In this document: positions 4,761 through 5,000 of the stretch, piece after piece
How positions within the stretch are numbered: position 1 is the first letter of the stretch
Layout: the number at the start of each line of letters is the position of its first letter
NCBI GenBank assembly: GCA_002415845.1
Contig: DIAR01000049.1
Location: 1-5,000, forward strand
DNA from: Candidatus Woesebacteria bacterium UBA5073
Lineage (GTDB): Bacteria; Patescibacteriota; Microgenomatia; UBA8517
Length of the DNA: 5,000 nucleotides
Direction: 5' to 3'
The notes under the pieces: generated by a model
The model's input: the letters and a program-made list of their open reading frames with translations, nothing else
The model's database searches: none
What the model was told of the DNA's origin: nothing
Program-made: the position numbers and the translations under genes

Positions 4761-4780
4761 CCAAGGCAATTTTTAACGTG

Positions 4781-4797
4781 AATTATGAATTATGAAT
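4781..4797 (+). repeat. Tandem AATTATG repeat at the start of the last gene
   Basis: The heptamer AATTATG occurs twice in tandem and is followed by AAT. Because the period is seven, the two ATGs (4785 and 4792) lie in different frames. The first reads only 15 codons before a stop; the second opens the long downstream frame. Confidence 0.8.
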
Positions 4798-5000
4798 CTG
4801 TCCAAAAATATTGGTCCGCAAAAATTAATTAAAATAGGGGGCTTTTTCACCGGAATCGAGTTCTTTTTCCTCTTCGGCTTTTTCTTCTTTTTTTTCGTCC
4901 GGAACAGTAACGCTCAAACAATAAAAGATTATGATTGTAAAGAAAATCCGGATGATTATCACTCTTTAAGACCGGCCCCTGGAGACCCGTGTTATCAAAA
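4792..5000 (+). CDS. N-terminus of an unrecognised exported protein with a poly-Phe signal segment (partial, runs off the right edge)
   Basis: The first 69 codons are present. A basic start (MNLSKNIGPQKLIK) is followed by an extreme hydrophobic segment at residues 18-36 with twelve Phe, including six in a row (30-35), and a plausible signal peptidase site after S-N-A at 41. The mature part begins QTIKDYDCKENPDDY and has Cys49 and Cys67, polar and acidic in character. An in-frame stop at 4786-4788 makes the ATG at 4792 the first start; there is no Shine-Dalgarno and no clear promoter. It lies 31 bases after pilin 8 on the same strand, so it is probably in the same operon. In Patescibacteria such pilin runs are expected near T4SS channel or ATPase genes, and this could be an exported component, but nothing seen identifies it. 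The C-terminus is outside the window. Confidence 0.7.
   Translation, partial: MNLSKNIGPQKLIKIGGFFTGIEFFFLFGFFFFFFVRNSNAQTIKDYDCKENPDDYHSLRPAPGDPCYQ

Overview
The window looks like chromosomal DNA of an uncultured bacterium of the Candidate Phyla Radiation (Patescibacteria), probably the Microgenomates side. This is inferred from gene content: a tandem run of tiny two-helix VirB2/TrbC-like pilins next to a coiled-coil SpoIID/LytB protein. It is not based on any marker gene. Base composition is moderately AT-rich. All nine complete genes read through with the standard code and end in TAA. No tRNA, rRNA, CRISPR array, insertion sequence or convincing intrinsic terminator was found.

Layout. Positions 1-95 (minus strand) hold the first 31 codons of a Pro/Glu-rich protein that leaves the window on the left. 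Positions 140-1840 (minus) encode a secreted peptidoglycan-cleaving protein with a signal peptide, a long coiled coil and a SpoIID/LytB catalytic domain. A short intergenic region (1841-1906) carries divergent promoters. From 1907 to 4760 (plus) there are eight consecutive small membrane proteins (106-127 aa) that are diverged paralogs of one another. Each has an N-terminal segment, a hydrophobic helix, a basic loop of the S-G-G-D...A...I-T type, a second helix and a short tail. This is the architecture of type IV secretion system (T4SS) pilins. From 4792 a further secreted or membrane protein begins, with an extreme poly-Phe signal segment, and leaves the window on the right.

How the parts may work together. 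The pilin paralogs probably supply subunits of a T4SS-like pilus or DNA-transfer machine, whose ATPase and channel genes would be expected outside the window. The SpoIID protein could locally open the peptidoglycan, the job VirB1 does in classical T4SSs. Both functional assignments are inferences from sequence pattern and context.

The most interesting signals are: (i) the size of the pilin array, eight distinct paralogs with no other gene between them; (ii) repeated placement of sigma70-like -10 boxes so that the predicted transcription start falls on, or within a few bases of, the start codon, with only one clear Shine-Dalgarno sequence in the window, which suggests leaderless or near-leaderless expression with several internal promoters; and (iii) a short L-A-[AEQ] motif at the N-terminus of five of the eight pilins that may be a processing or targeting signal.
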